From assembly GCA_963576725.1 (NCBI GenBank), contig OY755242.1:21387315-21451314 (forward strand): a stretch of 64,000 nt of DNA, read 5' to 3'. Below, piece by piece: positions 49,225 through 62,400 of this stretch. Source of the stretch: Azorinus chamasolen (lineage: Eukaryota; Mollusca; Bivalvia; Cardiida; Solecurtidae). Under the pieces are notes generated by a model. It made no database searches. It worked only from the letters and a program-made list of their open reading frames with translations, and was not told the DNA's origin. Every line of letters begins with the position of its first letter. Positions within the stretch are counted from its first letter, which is position 1. The translations under genes and the position numbers were made by a program.

Positions 49225-49660
49225 TTCCCACGTATCAAACTATCTACAGTCCCCTCTCCACTATTCATCGACCCCACCCCTAGACATTCCTCTTCACCAC
49301 CCATCACACTACTGCCTATACCCTCCTCTCTACCATCTATTTGATTTTCATCACCTTGTAACAAGGAATCAGTAATAATTACCACCTCACTCTCAATACT
49401 GCTTGCTGTACTGACATTAAGAGAAAAATAATCAGCACCCTCTCCACCACGTATCAAACTATCTACAGTCCCCTCTCCACTATTCATCGACCCCACCCCT
49501 AGACATTCCTCTTCACCACCCATCACCCTACTGCCTATACCCTCCCCTTTACCATCTATCAAACAGCCTACTTCTCTGTCATCACCATCTACTACCCCGC
49601 CTACATCTTTATCTTTACCATCTACTGCCATGTCTATATTAACTCTAACATCATTACATT
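49225..49660 (-). repeat. 219 bp coding tandem repeat
   Basis: GTATCAAACTATCTACAGTC and CCACTATTCATCGACCCCAC occur at about 49229 and 49448. The period is a multiple of 3, so the frame is kept. A third, diverged start is at 45550-45638 beyond the LINE. Confidence 0.85.
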
Positions 49661-50284
49661 CTCTTTGATAACTTCTTTTTCTTTTATGCTTAGCTCTCAT
49701 CGCTGTTCTCTTTCTTTTACGACTGGCAAATATTACAGATTCATTTGAAAAATCAGATTCTGAAATGTTATTCTCCAGAATATGTTTTTCAAAGGAGGTA
49801 AATTTATAATCACTATCAGAATTATTTTCTGTCAAAACTGAATCATCAGATGCTTCAGTCTTTTCACCCAAGTTGTGTCTTTTTATTAAGGTTGCCAATG
49901 GCAAATTTTCACTAGAATTTGAGTCTGTGCTGCAGTCTATGTCACTTGATAAAGGTATGCCTTTTTGTTCTTCAATGAATGAAAGTCTATGAGCAACCTC
50001 CTCATCACTTAATGTTGAAAATCCACTGAAATCACAAAGTGATTCACTTGATGACAGCAGACCTCTATCTCTTCCTTCTTCTCCTTCATTCTTATCTACC
50101 AATGAAACATGTGTGATTTCAAATAGAGCAGTTTTTGGATTTGAAAATAAACTACTGGCTAAGTGTTTGATAAACAAACATAAGTTGTCTATTCCATTGT
50201 GCATTGTTGCAGTTGCTTTGCCATCTGCACATTGCATCCCTGCATCACTTCTACTGTGCGAATCAAAGAGCCAACTAGTAACGG
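49232..50284 (-). pseudogene. Middle part of protease-transposase element: protease His motif, acidic linker, NLS, coding repeats
   Basis: Open frame (about 350 codons) beginning WLFDSHSRSDAG, where FDSHSR fits the Asp-His pair of a C76-type protease. Then MHNGIDNLCLFIKHLASSLF, a Ser/Asp/Glu-rich linker, the basic run RKRKRTAMRAKHKRKRS (likely nuclear localisation), and two 219 bp (73-codon) direct repeats containing IGSRVMGGEEECLGVGSMNS then GEGTVDSLIRG. A third partial repeat (LNVSTVSSIDSEV) lies beyond the LINE at 45638, so the LINE landed inside the repeat block. Confidence 0.6.
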
Positions 50285-50677
50285 TTGTCAATTTTCAACA
50301 TTGCCAGGGTATAACATTGAAGAGTGAGGAATGAATATTTGTTAATATCAGTCAGGGCATCTTTTAATGTAAAGAATGGTCTCTCTGTCACAACTGAGCC
50401 TACATTTCCAGCAAACGATTGAACAATTTGCAACATTTTATTGTCAAACTTTGTTGGCAGGTCGGATATTAATAAATGCCCATCTTTTAAAAGTTTGATA
50501 TATAACTTGTCTCCTGCTTTAAGAATGCTGTCAACATCATCTGTTGTCCAAAGATCAGGGCACTTTTTATCTGCATGTAGTATTGCTTGTATACTATTTG
50601 TCACACACTGCCTGCCTCCAGATCTATATATGATGTTGCCTTGGTGATATCTGCCTTGTAAAGACAACATGATGGCC
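50285..50677 (-). pseudogene. C76-like cysteine-protease N-terminal part
   Basis: Begins at a good acceptor (ATATTTCAG|GCCATCATG), so an upstream exon or intron existed. Motifs in order: QGRYHQGNIIY, GGRQCVTNSIQAIL (candidate nucleophile Cys), WTTDDVDSILKAGDKLYIKL, LLISDLPTKF, GSVVTERPFFTLKDALTDIN, TLAMLKIDNRY then a stop. The next frame continues with WLFDSHSR, so one small frameshift near 50285 splits the domain. The pattern resembles peptidase C76 (herpesvirus large-tegument-protein deubiquitinase fold). Known members cleave ubiquitin; activity here is inference, and this copy is broken. Confidence 0.55.
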
Positions 50678-50709
50678 TGAAATATTAATGTGAATGGTAC
50701 CAATTTTCA

Positions 50710-51344
50710 TGTATCAATATTCAGTACTATATGTTTATGCCATGCACGGTGCCCACAACATATATTTATGCGCCGTATTCATTTTTTGTGGAAATGATGC
50801 AATGGTGTGTCCTCGACAGAATACTTGACCATTAACAAATATTGGGACATATGTAGAATCTACATGTAGTGTGATCAATTACATTCATTAATTTATATGA
50901 TGCATGGGGCGATAGTCGGTGAAGGTGTTTGCTGTACGGTTCTTCATCGCAGTAGGTGTGAAAACTCATCAAACTGCGACATTCAGTTGAGTTTGTAATA
51001 ACCGAACTATTTTTCTTAGAAATTTCATACCCGGGACAAGGAAATAACTTGTCTTAGTCGATTTTTCATTACAACCGATTTTGTATTAAGCAGGCAGACG
51101 TGAATAGAAACAAAGAAGGAAAAGATCGGGGATTTTTTTTTCTTTTGTATTATCCGTTCTTTCGTTATATCAGAGTTCGCTATAAACGAGCTTCACTGTA
51201 CCACTAGGGATCATTCCTGTCATGTATGGCCAAATTTTGGAGTGAAAAAGAATCTGCTAATGGGATACAAAAAGATGTGTTTGTCCCCGATTAAATTTGT
51301 AATATTTGTACTTTGACTTTTGACCTTGATATTTGACCCTGATC
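50710..51344. other. Unannotated intergenic stretch
   Basis: No ORF or repeat boundary identified. It may contain the 5' part of the protease-transposase element (its first exon and TIR), which I could not define. Confidence 0.3.
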
Positions 51345-51528
51345 TTAACCCTTTCCCTGTTCTATGTCTATTACAACTCAATACCTACTGAATATTCATT
51401 GACAAAATAGTTAAAATTCCAATAGCAAACAGAGCAGACCCTGATCAGATGGCTATAGGAGCCATCTGATCTGGGTCTACTCTGTTTGTTGATGCACGAA
51501 AACATGTTTATATGAGGGAAAGGGTTAA
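51345..51528 (-). mobile_element. TTAA-type MITE, family A, short
   Basis: TTAACCCTTTCCCTGTTCTA ... GATGGCTATAGGAGCCATC ... TATGAGGGAAAGGGTTAA. Intact TTAA ends; about 65 bp shorter than other copies, with the body next to the left end deleted. Confidence 0.85.
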
Positions 51529-51529
51529 T

Positions 51530-52050
51530 AAGTCACCTCTAAAACTGTTTGCCTCCAAAAGTTGCACATGCAGCTAAGTTCCAAGTATGTACATAATGTG
51601 CAATGGCTACAAAATTATTGCCAACGTTAAAGTTTGGGCTAAACCAGCCAACAGACAGACAGACAGAGCAAAAACAAAAAAACCCATCTGGGGGGCATAA
51701 AAAGGAGATTTCTTATACCTATCTACAAATAATGAACATTTCTGTTGAATTACTTGATGTTTGATGCATGAACAAGTCACAAAGCAGATACAAAATTAAA
51801 TCTATATATAAAGTAACCGACGGATTGGACGGATAGACAGATGGGTGGACAAACAAACTGGGTTTGTGTGGCTGTTTTCTTTTATTCAGCTAGACAGATA
51901 ATTGCTATAACAAAAACACCCCTTTGGACTTACAAAAAAGCAGTAATATAATTCATGCTTGAATGGGACACAATTTTGTGACAAATGCAAAGACGGTTGG
52001 AATGGCAGATGGACAGACGGACGAACAGACAGACAGACACAGGCACTCAA
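51530..52050 (+). repeat. Pearl-like remnants
   Basis: CCAAGTATGTACATAATGTG, ACAGACAGACAGACAGAGC tract and half hairpin CATCTGGGGGGCATAAAA (51650-51702). A second GACAGACGGACGAACAGACA tract lies at 52011-52038. Confidence 0.5.
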
Positions 52051-52339
52051 TGTCCGTCCCACACTATTATATTGTTTGAGATATATTGATATTTATATAG
52101 CTAGTAAACCTGATTTCAAAACAATTCACCCTTATAATAATTATGAAGATGAAATTAACCAAGTACATTATGTACTGTACATGTAGGTGATCCTTATTAT
52201 TGTTTTCTGTATATGATTCATATTTTTATAATTTTGTAAATAAGAATTTCATCAATTTTGTTTATGTTAGATATAAATGAAATAATACTTACCTTTTATG
52301 TTTGTGATATTTCATACATCAAGCATGCTTTCAACGGGA

Positions 52340-52815
52340 GCTGAGCGTCAAAATTATGTTCAAATTCTTTCACTTTCCAGGAAATGGTCAAAATAATTCA
52401 AAGGTCAAAATTATTCAATGTCAATTGTATGATGTCATCACTGGTATGATGTCATCATGATGTAATCACACTATAAATAACTAAGATAGAATAGTTTTGC
52501 ATTGTGGTATGCTAAAACTAGACTAGATTCATTCATGCAAAATCATTCTAAGTTGAGTTAGAATAGTTTTGCCTTGAACTTGAGTATAAATTAACACACT
52601 TTATTCATGCAAACTATTCTAACATGAGTTAGAATAGTTTTGCACTGTGTATGGTGTTGTTCTGAGATAGAATAATTTTGAATTATTCCTGTAGTATAAG
52701 TTATAATTTAAATATTATAAAAATCTTCAATACAGGTTATGAGTTTTACAAAAAGAAATTTATTTATCACAAAAAAAGCCATTTCTGAAAAAAATCAAGT
52801 TAGAATAGTTTTGCG
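52340..52815 (+). repeat. TTAGAATAGTTTTGC dispersed tandem repeat
   Basis: At least five copies of (T)TAGAATAGTTTTGCA/C (near 52487, 52557, 52627, 52667, 52799), spaced about 70 bp with TTCATGCAAA.TATTCTA on the opposite strand between them, so adjacent copies can pair. Confidence 0.7.
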
Positions 52816-52844
52816 CCAAGCCCTCAATTTGAACATTGGAGGTT

Positions 52845-52992
52845 TTTGCCATAGCAGAAACTGTAGAATCAAGATATATAATGTTATTATCCCATAAGTA
52901 AACAGCAGACCCTGATCAGCCAGCTCATAGAGGAGTTGTCTGATCTTGGTCTGCTCTGCAATTTAGCGTATATATTAATTTAGGGTTAAGAA
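52845..52992 (+). mobile_element. TTAA-type MITE, family B, 3' half
   Basis: ATAGCAGAAACTGTAGAATC, GACCCTGATCAGCCAGCTCA hairpin, right end TTAGGGTTAAG. It ends about 30 bp before the putative 5' UTR acceptor of MMAA. Confidence 0.6.
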
Positions 52993-53059
52993 CTTTAATA
53001 CATGTAACTTAATTTTCAGTCATGTGAAACATGCTTTCTTTGATGTGACGAGGAACAAA

Positions 53060-53492
53060 ATGGGTGCCAGATACAAGCTTATTCAACAGCTGCCGCTTCT
53101 AACAAAGACTATACATGCACGATATACTCCAGCTGCAGAATCCTTCATGGCAGCAAACCTATGTAATAGACAAATAACATGGTGTAGATTAATGAGTGTG
53201 AGAACTTGTCTCAATCATTTACAAAACTCGAATCAGCAACAGCCAGCCATACAGATAAAACACACCAGATATTGTTCCAGAAGTGCAGTCCCTAAAACAG
53301 ATAATGAACTTGTGAAGAGTTTGTTTGAGGGCATATTGAGACAGGACAGGGGGAATTTGGCAAGGGCAATAACTTTAGTGGAATCAAGTCATATGAAAAA
53401 GAAAGATCAGGCTCAGGAACTTCTTCAGAAAATTCTCATGTATAACAAGGAACAGGGAGAGGACTCTCATGATTCAAAATCATTTAGAATAG
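53060..53492 (+). CDS. MMAA: MMAA exon 1 (targeting peptide and helical N-domain)
   Basis: 144 codons plus one base. It starts [20 protein letters not shown] and ends at [27 protein letters not shown] matches the conserved MeaB helix before the P-loop. The donor is G|GTGAGA. The first 60 codons are poorly conserved, as usual for mitochondrial presequences. Confidence 0.9.
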
Positions 53493-56400
53493 GTGAGAAT
53501 TGAATATACAGTTAAATGTGGTTAATCTGAACTTTTAGTGAGGCAAATGGAGAACTTTCGGGCAGGTGACTGCTTAGTGCAAGGTGAAATTTGTACAAAA
53601 AGCTCACAAAAGAGCTTTCTACATGACTGCCACCCTGCATTAAGCTTCTACCTGTCTTAACCCATTCCCGCATATTGACGCTTCTGTAAAAGTCACTTTG
53701 TGAAACCATTGTGATAAATAGAGCATTTGCTCCACAATTCTGAAATGTTCCTTTTCTCTAGTTAATGCTCTTTTTTGGTAGATTTAATGAAAGAAGTTAG
53801 GTCTAAAATAGCCTAGGTGGGAATGGGTTAAAGACCATTCTTTATCCATATTTGATTGTTTGGATTAGTGATGTTTTACTGTAACAAAGATGATAGAGCT
53901 ACAGATTAAGATGATAGAGCTACATATTAAGATGATAGAGCTACAGATTAAGATGACAGAGCTACATATTAAGATGATAGAGCTACATATTAACCCTTCG
54001 CTTGCTGAATTTTAAAATACACTTATCCTTCTTTACCCAAGCCCTGTTGTATAATTACATATATCTTCACTGTGTACAAGTATTTCGCTGTGCAGTCACT
54101 GCTGTGGAGCGCACTGGTTGCACAATCAACTTGTAAATAGTGCAGACCCTGATGAGACAGCTCCTGCAGGAGCTGTCTCATCTGGGGCTTCACTATTTAC
54201 AGGTACGTGTATTGACGTGAATAGCAAGCGAAGGGTTAAGATGATAGAGCTACAGATTAAAGAGGATAACTGATATAATAGCCAAGGTTTTACTGTAACA
54301 AAGATGATAGAGCTTCAGATTAATGAGGATTACTGATATAGCCAAAGTTTTACTGTAACAAAGATGAAAGAGCTACAGATTAAAGGGGATTATTTATATA
54401 GCTAAGGTTTTACTGTACCAAAGGTGAAAGAGCTACAGATTAAAGGGGATTACTGATATAGCTAAGGTTTTACTGTAACAAAGATGAAAGAGCTACAGAT
54501 TATAGAGGATAACTGATAGAGGCAAACATCTTACTCTCTTCCAAACCCTATCTTTTTTATACTCATCTAAATTGCTTTGAGAGGCGATTCTAATGAGTAC
54601 CACAGGTCTTTGGCTCAGACTACTTTACAACACTATATAATATATGTATAATATACTATACATGTACTGTGCTGTATAGATATATATATATATATAGTGT
54701 ATATATTATATGCACTGTAATATAACCTATATAGTACAGTGAAGTAGTGAACACCAAAATCTGGGATGAAACTTGTTGTTTCTCCTTTATGAACCCAGAA
54801 CAAAGTAGGTTAATTATGTATACTAGAAATTCCAGGGGCACTCAGATCATTGGTTTCATAAGCCAAGGAGTTGCTGTGCAGGTCACTGTTCTAATGGATA
54901 AATCAGTTACTGGAAAATTTGACAAAGTCACATGTTGAATTGAAAAAAAACTTGAAAAATATTTTATAACCTTTTCCTTCATAATAAAGTTTTTTCAAGC
55001 CTTTGAAAACAAAGTTTGCTTAACCCTTTCCTCCATAAATACGCCTTTCTGCACCTCTGTGAAAATCACCTGTTGAAACCATTGTGATAAATAGAGCATT
55101 TAATTGCTCCTATAGGATTGTTTATTAAATAGGTAGATACAGAGGCCAAATAAAGTATAAATACATATGTAGGTAGATAAAGAGGCCAAATAAGATATAA
55201 ATAGGTAGATAAAGAGCCAAAAGCATAGCTCCATTACGGTATTTCTCCAACATACCCCATGTGATCACTGTAGACAGTTCTAAAGAGTAGTCACAACACA
55301 AAGTTAGGTGGAAAAATGATGACCTTGTATTTTAATATGCACCTTTATTGCTATGTAGATAGGAATGAAGCCCAGAATATTATATGCATGCCTGTATTAT
55401 ACCGTTGTAACAACCAGTTCTTAACCCTTTGCACGCTAAGTAATTTTTCGTCTACAACAATTGTCGTCTGCTTCAATTCTTAAAACAAACTTTCTCGCCT
55501 TTTTTTTTCTCAAAAATATGGTGAAGTTGACAAATAGTTTGGATCCTGATGAGACGCCGCATTATGCGGCGTCTCATCTAGATCCAAACTGTTTGCATAG
55601 GTAATCACAGTTTCGCCACTAGCGTGCAAAGAGTTAAAAATCATGGAAAAAATATTTATTTTGTGGAATATTTTGTTTTCTGCAATTGTTAGGTTTATCT
55701 GGACCACCTGGAGCGGGAAAGAGTACATTTATCGAAGCATTTGGAAAATTCCTTACAGCAAGGGGTCACAATGTGGCAGTACTTGCAGTTGATCCATCGT
55801 CCTCACAGACTGGAGGTATGTGCAGATATACATCAGGTTAATTCTCTCTGTAACTGCCACACAAATGAAATCTAATGATGCATCTATGGTATCTAAATGC
55901 AGGATGTAGAACTGTAGAATCATATCTATATTGTATCATAAGCAAACACAGCAGACAGCTCTGGGTCTACTCAGTTAAGTTGGCAAAGGTGTAGAAAGAC
56001 ATATTTATGGAGTAAAGGGTTAACCAATTCCCATGTGAGAAATAATTACATCATGAATATTTATTAGCTCAGTCTTTATATTGTAAACTTTTCAATGGAA
56101 TGGTTTACTTTGACAAAAACTGTAGAATGAGATCTGTATCATGTCAAAAGCAAACATTTTGTGTGTAGTGTACAAAATGTTCTCTCTACAATGGCCTCTC
56201 AAACCAGGTCCAATTCTTAGTTTACTCAGTGTGTTAGATTAATCCTCTCCTTTGCAAACAGAGTAGAACCAGATCAGATGGCTCCTGATCAGCCTGTTTG
56301 TTGATTAACCCTTCGCTTGCTGAATTTTAAAATACATTTCTCCTTCTTTACCCAAGCCCTGTTGTATAATTACATATATATTCACTGTGTACAAGTATTT

Positions 56401-59400
56401 CACTGTGCAATCACTGTTGTGGAGTGCACTGGTTGCACAATCAACTTGTAAATAGTGCAGACCCTGATGAGACAGCTCCTGCAGGAGCTGTCTCATCTGG
56501 GTCTTCACTATTTACAGGTAGGTATATTGACGTGAATAGCAAGCGAAGGGTTAATTCTGTATAATTTTTATGTTGTATGAAAGTGATAATCTCTTCGATA
56601 AACATATATTTCCAATGAAATCATAAAACACGGTGTTATGTTCATTTATTCTTATGAAGTTGTCTGTTTGAAATTACCTGTACATGTATATGGAAAAATG
56701 CTCCTGTCTTTTCAGTCAGTACATATCATTCTTTGTTGTACAACAACATATCAGCCTACTTCGAACAGTTATGAAACTAAAATGCAATTTGAATAAATGC
56801 TAATACATCGCTGAATATCATCAGGGTATTTGATATCAAACATATGAAAGTTTAAGTTTTGTTGTCAGTGTTTATTCGATTAGTTTTTTTGTCATATACT
56901 CATTTACTTCTTTTCAGCATATAAAACAAATGATATATGCACTTTAACCACTTTTCAGTACAGTAAAACCTCTCTATAATGACCACTAAATTGTGTTAAT
57001 TAGTTGGTATTTTGGGCAGGTGGTTGCTTAAAGCAAGGTGAAAGTTAAACAGAACGCTCCTATAGGAGCGTTCTGTTTTACTTTCACCTTGCTTTAAGCA
57101 TCCACCTGCCTTTAACACAAAATACTTGATGTAATTTAGTGGTCATTATAGAGAGGTTTTACTGTATTTTTAAAACATTTGACAAGTAGAGACTACCACT
57201 AAATAGTCACTTGTTTTTCTTATAACTGTTTGCTTCTGGAATAATATAGATCTGAGTCTACAGTGGCCTTGGCCATAAATTCCCATGTTCATAAACTGTT
57301 GTAAAAAATCATCTAATTAGTATTCATGGTCATTACGGTATGTCTTATATGAATATTCATGAGGTAAAGGGTTATGTGATGACTTTAGAGAGATTCTCCA
57401 GCACTTACATACAATCTTTTTGTGATGTTGGTTTACACCAGGCTCACTTCTCGGGGATAAAACCAGAATGCCAGAACTGTCATGTGACAAGAATGCTTAC
57501 ATCCGGCCGTCGCCTGCCAGGGGCAGTCTGGGAGGAGTTACCAGGACAACCAATGATGCGATAGTACTGTGTGAGGCTGCTGGCTATGATGTAGTTCTTG
57601 TAGAAACTGTCGGTGAGATTCAAATTTAACTTTTAACCCTTAATGTGCAGGAACAGAGTATATAAAATCTCTGCAAGCAGTGTAGACCCAGATCGAAGGG
57701 CTGTTTAGCGAGCCTTTTAATCAGGGTCTACACTGTTTGTCATATCAGTCCTTATCTTCAGTCATACATGCTGGTACACTGTGTTTGGTTTAACCCATTC
57801 CCTCATATAAACGCCTCTGCAAAGGTCACCTGTTGAAACCATTGTGATAAATAGAAAATTTGCTCCTATAGGAGCAAATGCTCAATTTAACACACTAGTT
57901 TCAAACTACAAAATTCTTACAATTTTCCTTTTCTGTAGTTAATGCTCCATTTCGGTAGATTTATTCAAAGAGGTTGGATCTAAAAATAGCCTATAAGGTA
58001 ATGGGTTAATATTAAAAAATGGAGGGCCAGTTAGCAGGTTAAAGATTAAAACCATTTGTCCTTCATACAACAAAAAGTCTAACAGTCTCTTAGTCTCCAA
58101 ACATGAAAACTCATAACAAGCATTTTGTTGAGAACATGCATTTGCAAACAGTAGACCCAGATCAGACAGCTCTTATAGGAGCCATCTGATCAAGGTCTGC
58201 TGTGTTTGCATTTGATATGAAATAGATCTGATTTTATAGCTTGTCAAAACAAAATGCAAAAGGTTCCCTTGAAATTTTTATATTATAAAGATTCATGTAA
58301 TAAATATTCATGATGACATTATTTCAGCTAATAAATATTCATGATGACATTATTTCTGACATGAATACTGAACAGTTTTAACCATTAATCAAGTTTTAAC
58401 CATTTACCTCTGAGCTACAGTAAAACCTCTCTATAACGGCCACTAAATTGTGTTAATTAGTTGGTATTTAGGGCAGGTGACTGCTTAAAGCAAGATGAAA
58501 GTAAAGCAGAACGCTCCTCTAGGAGCGTTCTCTTTTACTTTCACCTTGCTTTAAGCAACCACCTGCCTTTAACACAAAATACTTGATGTAATTTAGTGGC
58601 CGTTATAGAGAGGTTTTACTGTAGTTACATCATGAATATAGATTAGTTGAATTTTGACAATGGAATTTGAACAGTGTTAAACATGCAATTTATTCAGTGT
58701 GAAAGGCTTAATTTTGATAGAGGAATTTACTGGGTACCACACACTTTATGCAATTCGTTTTGACCTTTGCAAACAGTTTGGCTGAAGACAGGGCACCAAG
58801 AAGCTTGGCAAAGTCTCATTTCATCAGTGTAATCCTCGTGTTTGAAAAGCAAGATGCTTTTAAACACTAGCTTAATTGTTGAAGATTTAACCCCACTATT
58901 TTTACTTTCTTCCGATTCATTCAGGCTTTTGAGAGACTAATGACCAGCTTGGATCCTGATTAGACTGAGTTTCTTTGCATATCATCAAAGCTAATTACAA
59001 ATGCATGTCAAGAAGTGCTTATCAGGGTAGGTTTAACCCTACACTATGTAAATATGCCTGTGCAAACAAAAAAGACCCAGATCAGATGGCTCCTTAGGAG
59101 CCATCTGATCAGGATCTGTTCTGTTTGCTTATGGAATAATATAGATCTGATTCTACAGTTTTTGCTGTGGTAAAAACTTCATTTGTTAATATGCCCTTCT
59201 TAAAAAATGAATCTAATCAATATTCATGATGTCATTCTTTCTTTCTTGAATGGTCATAGAGTAAAGGGTTAAATAAAATTTAATGCACAAGAATATTTGT
59301 CATATGAAATGGGTACTTACTTTCTTGCAGGCGTAGGTCAGTCAGAATTTGTTGTGGCAGACATGGTGGATATGTTCTGCCTGATCATACCCCCAGCTGG

Positions 59401-62400
59401 AGGAGATGAACTGCAGGGTAAGAGAGGATATACATGTAGTATGGTAACCCTGTACCTCATGAGTCATGACTATTAGAAAGAAATAATGATAGGATGAATG
59501 TTTTATTTGCTACATTTTTATAATGGTATATAAGCATGGAATGTTTCCGCCTTGGCAGAAACTACAGACTCAGATTGATATACATGTAATTCCATAAGCA
59601 AACAGCAGGTTCTGATCAGATAGCTTCTACAGGACTAGATAGTGCAGACCTAGATCAAACTATATTGTACTCCTGAAGGGGCAGTTTGATCAAGCTGTAC
59701 ATAAAGTATTGCTACTCCAGTAGGTTCATTTAGCCCATTTCCCGTTTAATATTGATGTCAGAAATAATGACATCATGAATATTTTTAGCTGAATTTTTAT
59801 AATGGCATTGTTTACACAGGATTTTTAATCGGGTTTTCCATTGAAAATCCGGTTATTGAAATGGTGATGTATGGCGAGCGGGCAGATGGGCGGGCGGCTG
59901 CCAATCTTGTAAGCGCAACTCCTCTGAAACTGCTCAACAGATTTTCATAAAACCTTGCATATACTCAGCAGGGTTTTCCCTAAGCATTTCAGGCATGTTG
60001 CATGCAACATGCCTTTATGTCAAAATAACTCTTGCAACATGCCTTAATTTTTTAAAGAACTTTTAAAAATATTACATTCGAGTTACTTTAAATGCCCAAA
60101 TTAATAATTCCTATAAAATTCTGTGCTTTTTATTATCAGATGTGTATTGAAACCATTTCAATTTGATAAAATAATGCCTTATATTGAAACTAGATTTACC
60201 CGCTGGATGCAACATGCCTTCATGAATTTCTGGAGAAAACCCTTCATATGGCAAGGACACAATATGTAGATGTGCATATTGTTGGGGATTTCGCCTTCTC
60301 CAATTTTTTTGAGAGTTATGCCCCTTTGAACTAAGAAATCACTAGGTCTTTTGACCCTACCCTTGTAAGCGCAACTCCTGAAATTGCTCAACAGATTTTC
60401 ATAAAACCTTGAACGTAGCAAGGACACAATATGTAGATGTGCATATTGTCAGGATTTTTTTTTTCTGCAATTTTTCTGGGATTTATGCCCCACTGAACCA
60501 AGAAATGACTAGTTAATAGTGAAGGAAAACCCGGTTTGATATCGTTTAGACATTTCTTGTTTTATATTACGGTAGTAAAAACTGTAGTCAGCTCTATTAT
60601 AATATCATAAGCAAACAGAGCAGACCCTGATCAGATGACTCGTATAGGAGTCTGATGTAGGTCTACTCTGTTTGTAAATGTGTAAAAAAGCGTTTATATG
60701 AGGGAAAGGATTAAAGTTACCAAAGGTTTCAAAACCGTGCTGAATTCAGTTATTCAGTTTTACGTGCTGGTAGAATTGTAAGAATGGAGGTCCAAATATC
60801 TAAGATGAAAGAAGTAGCCTCTCAAAATAAATATGGTGAACATGTTCTGCCTGATCAAACCATTAGAGGTGGGGGTGGGGAGATGAGTTACAGGATATAG
60901 GAAGACATTACCGTAATCACCCTAAATATTTCTCCCAAACTGAGGCAAATAATTCAGACCCAGATGAATCTTATCTTGAAGGAGCACTCAAGCCTAACTC
61001 TGCTCTATTTGTTATTCCATAAGGTTCATTTAAAGTTATGAAAATGGTGCAGAGTGGTCTTGTGAGCGTAACCCTCAACTCCATGAATATTTATGTAAGA
61101 AATAATGAAATCATGAATGGTAATTAGAATAATTTCTTAAAATGGCACATGAACATAGGAATATTTTGCCATGGCAGAAACTGTAGAATCATATCTATTT
61201 TATTTCATAAGCAAACGGAGGTGACCCTGATCAGAGTGTGGCAGGTCAGGATATCTCAGACCTGTGGATAAAGATGCAAATTAAGATACTAAAGTGGTCA
61301 TTTCTCCACCAAATCCTATGTTGTAACCACTCTTTAGAATCATCTCTAATAGACTATCATTCTGATCCAACTTACATTATAAGAATTAAATTGATGAATA
61401 TTCATGAAGTGACTTATCCCACATGTTTATAAGGGAAAGGGTTCATCAGTGGTCATTTTCTGGGTCATCAGTCTTATACTTACATTTCAAGTTATATCCC
61501 CCCACCACCCCAACAAAGTAATGGATGTAACATTCGCTGTTAATGGAGTTATTCAATATTGGTCTATTCTTTACATGTTTCACAATATACAAATAAGTCG
61601 TATTTCTACAGTTTTTCCCCCACCAAAATGTTTATAAATTATATGATTGCTATTACAGTAGTTATTGTCCATTTTAACCCTTTCCGCCATAAATACGCCT
61701 TTCTACGCCTCTGTAGAAATCACCTGTTGAAAACATTGTGACAAATAGAGCATTTGCTCCTATAGGAGCAAAATTTAATGCTATTAATCACAGTGGTTTC
61801 AAACTACAAAATTATAAAAACAAAATCCTTTTCTCTAGTGAATGCTCCTTTTTGGTAGATTTATTCAAACTGGTTGGATCTAAAAATAGCCTATGGAGGA
61901 AAGGGTTAAACCTTTTTCACAGTATGGCAATAAGAAAACAGGAGAGCATAAAGGTATATGTTGGCCTTTGACTTACAGTTCTAGTTTTTACAGGAATAAA
62001 GAAGGGTATAGTGGAGGTGGCAGATATCGTCATTGTGAACAAGTCAGACGGGGACCTGATTCCAGCGGCGAGACGGATACAGGCAGAGTATATTAGTGCA
62101 ATAAAATACATGAGGAAGCGTTCCAAAGTCTGGAAACCTGAGGTAATTGTGACGTCATAAATTTTAGCATGCTTGACAAATTATTGTTTGCGTAAAAAGG
62201 TGTCTATAAGGAGGATAGGGTTAACCTTTTACTCTGTGAATATTCATGTGAGAAATAATGACATCATGAATATCAATTAGATCATATTTTATAATGACAC
62301 ATGAACACAGGAACTTTTGGCCATGGCAGAAACTGTAGAATCAGATCTATATGTAATTCCACTCGCCAATAGTGCATTCCAATCTGTGATCTGATTCTAT

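Larger units (their letters stand above)
45640..49229 (-). mobile_element. 5'-truncated LINE with open 906-codon ORF2 and ATCT-repeat tail
   Basis: Runs from a junction at about 49229 to a TATCTATCTATCT tail (45640) preceded by AATAAA. ORF 46497-49217 is detailed separately. The ~860 bp 3' UTR has a purine-pyrimidine-alternating TACA/CACG stretch. It is inserted in the coding repeats of the protease-transposase element, with about 28 bp of target apparently lost rather than a clean duplication. Confidence 0.85.

Noticed and set aside
50280..50295. Frameshift near 50285 as a transposon excision footprint
   Set aside because: The extra bases (TACTAGTTGG context) include TAGT, but this cannot be told from an ordinary indel without an intact relative.
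53024..53059. MMAA start upstream of 53060
   Set aside because: The frame reaches 53024 only at GTG; the nearby ATGs at 53021 and 53029 are out of frame or stop at once.
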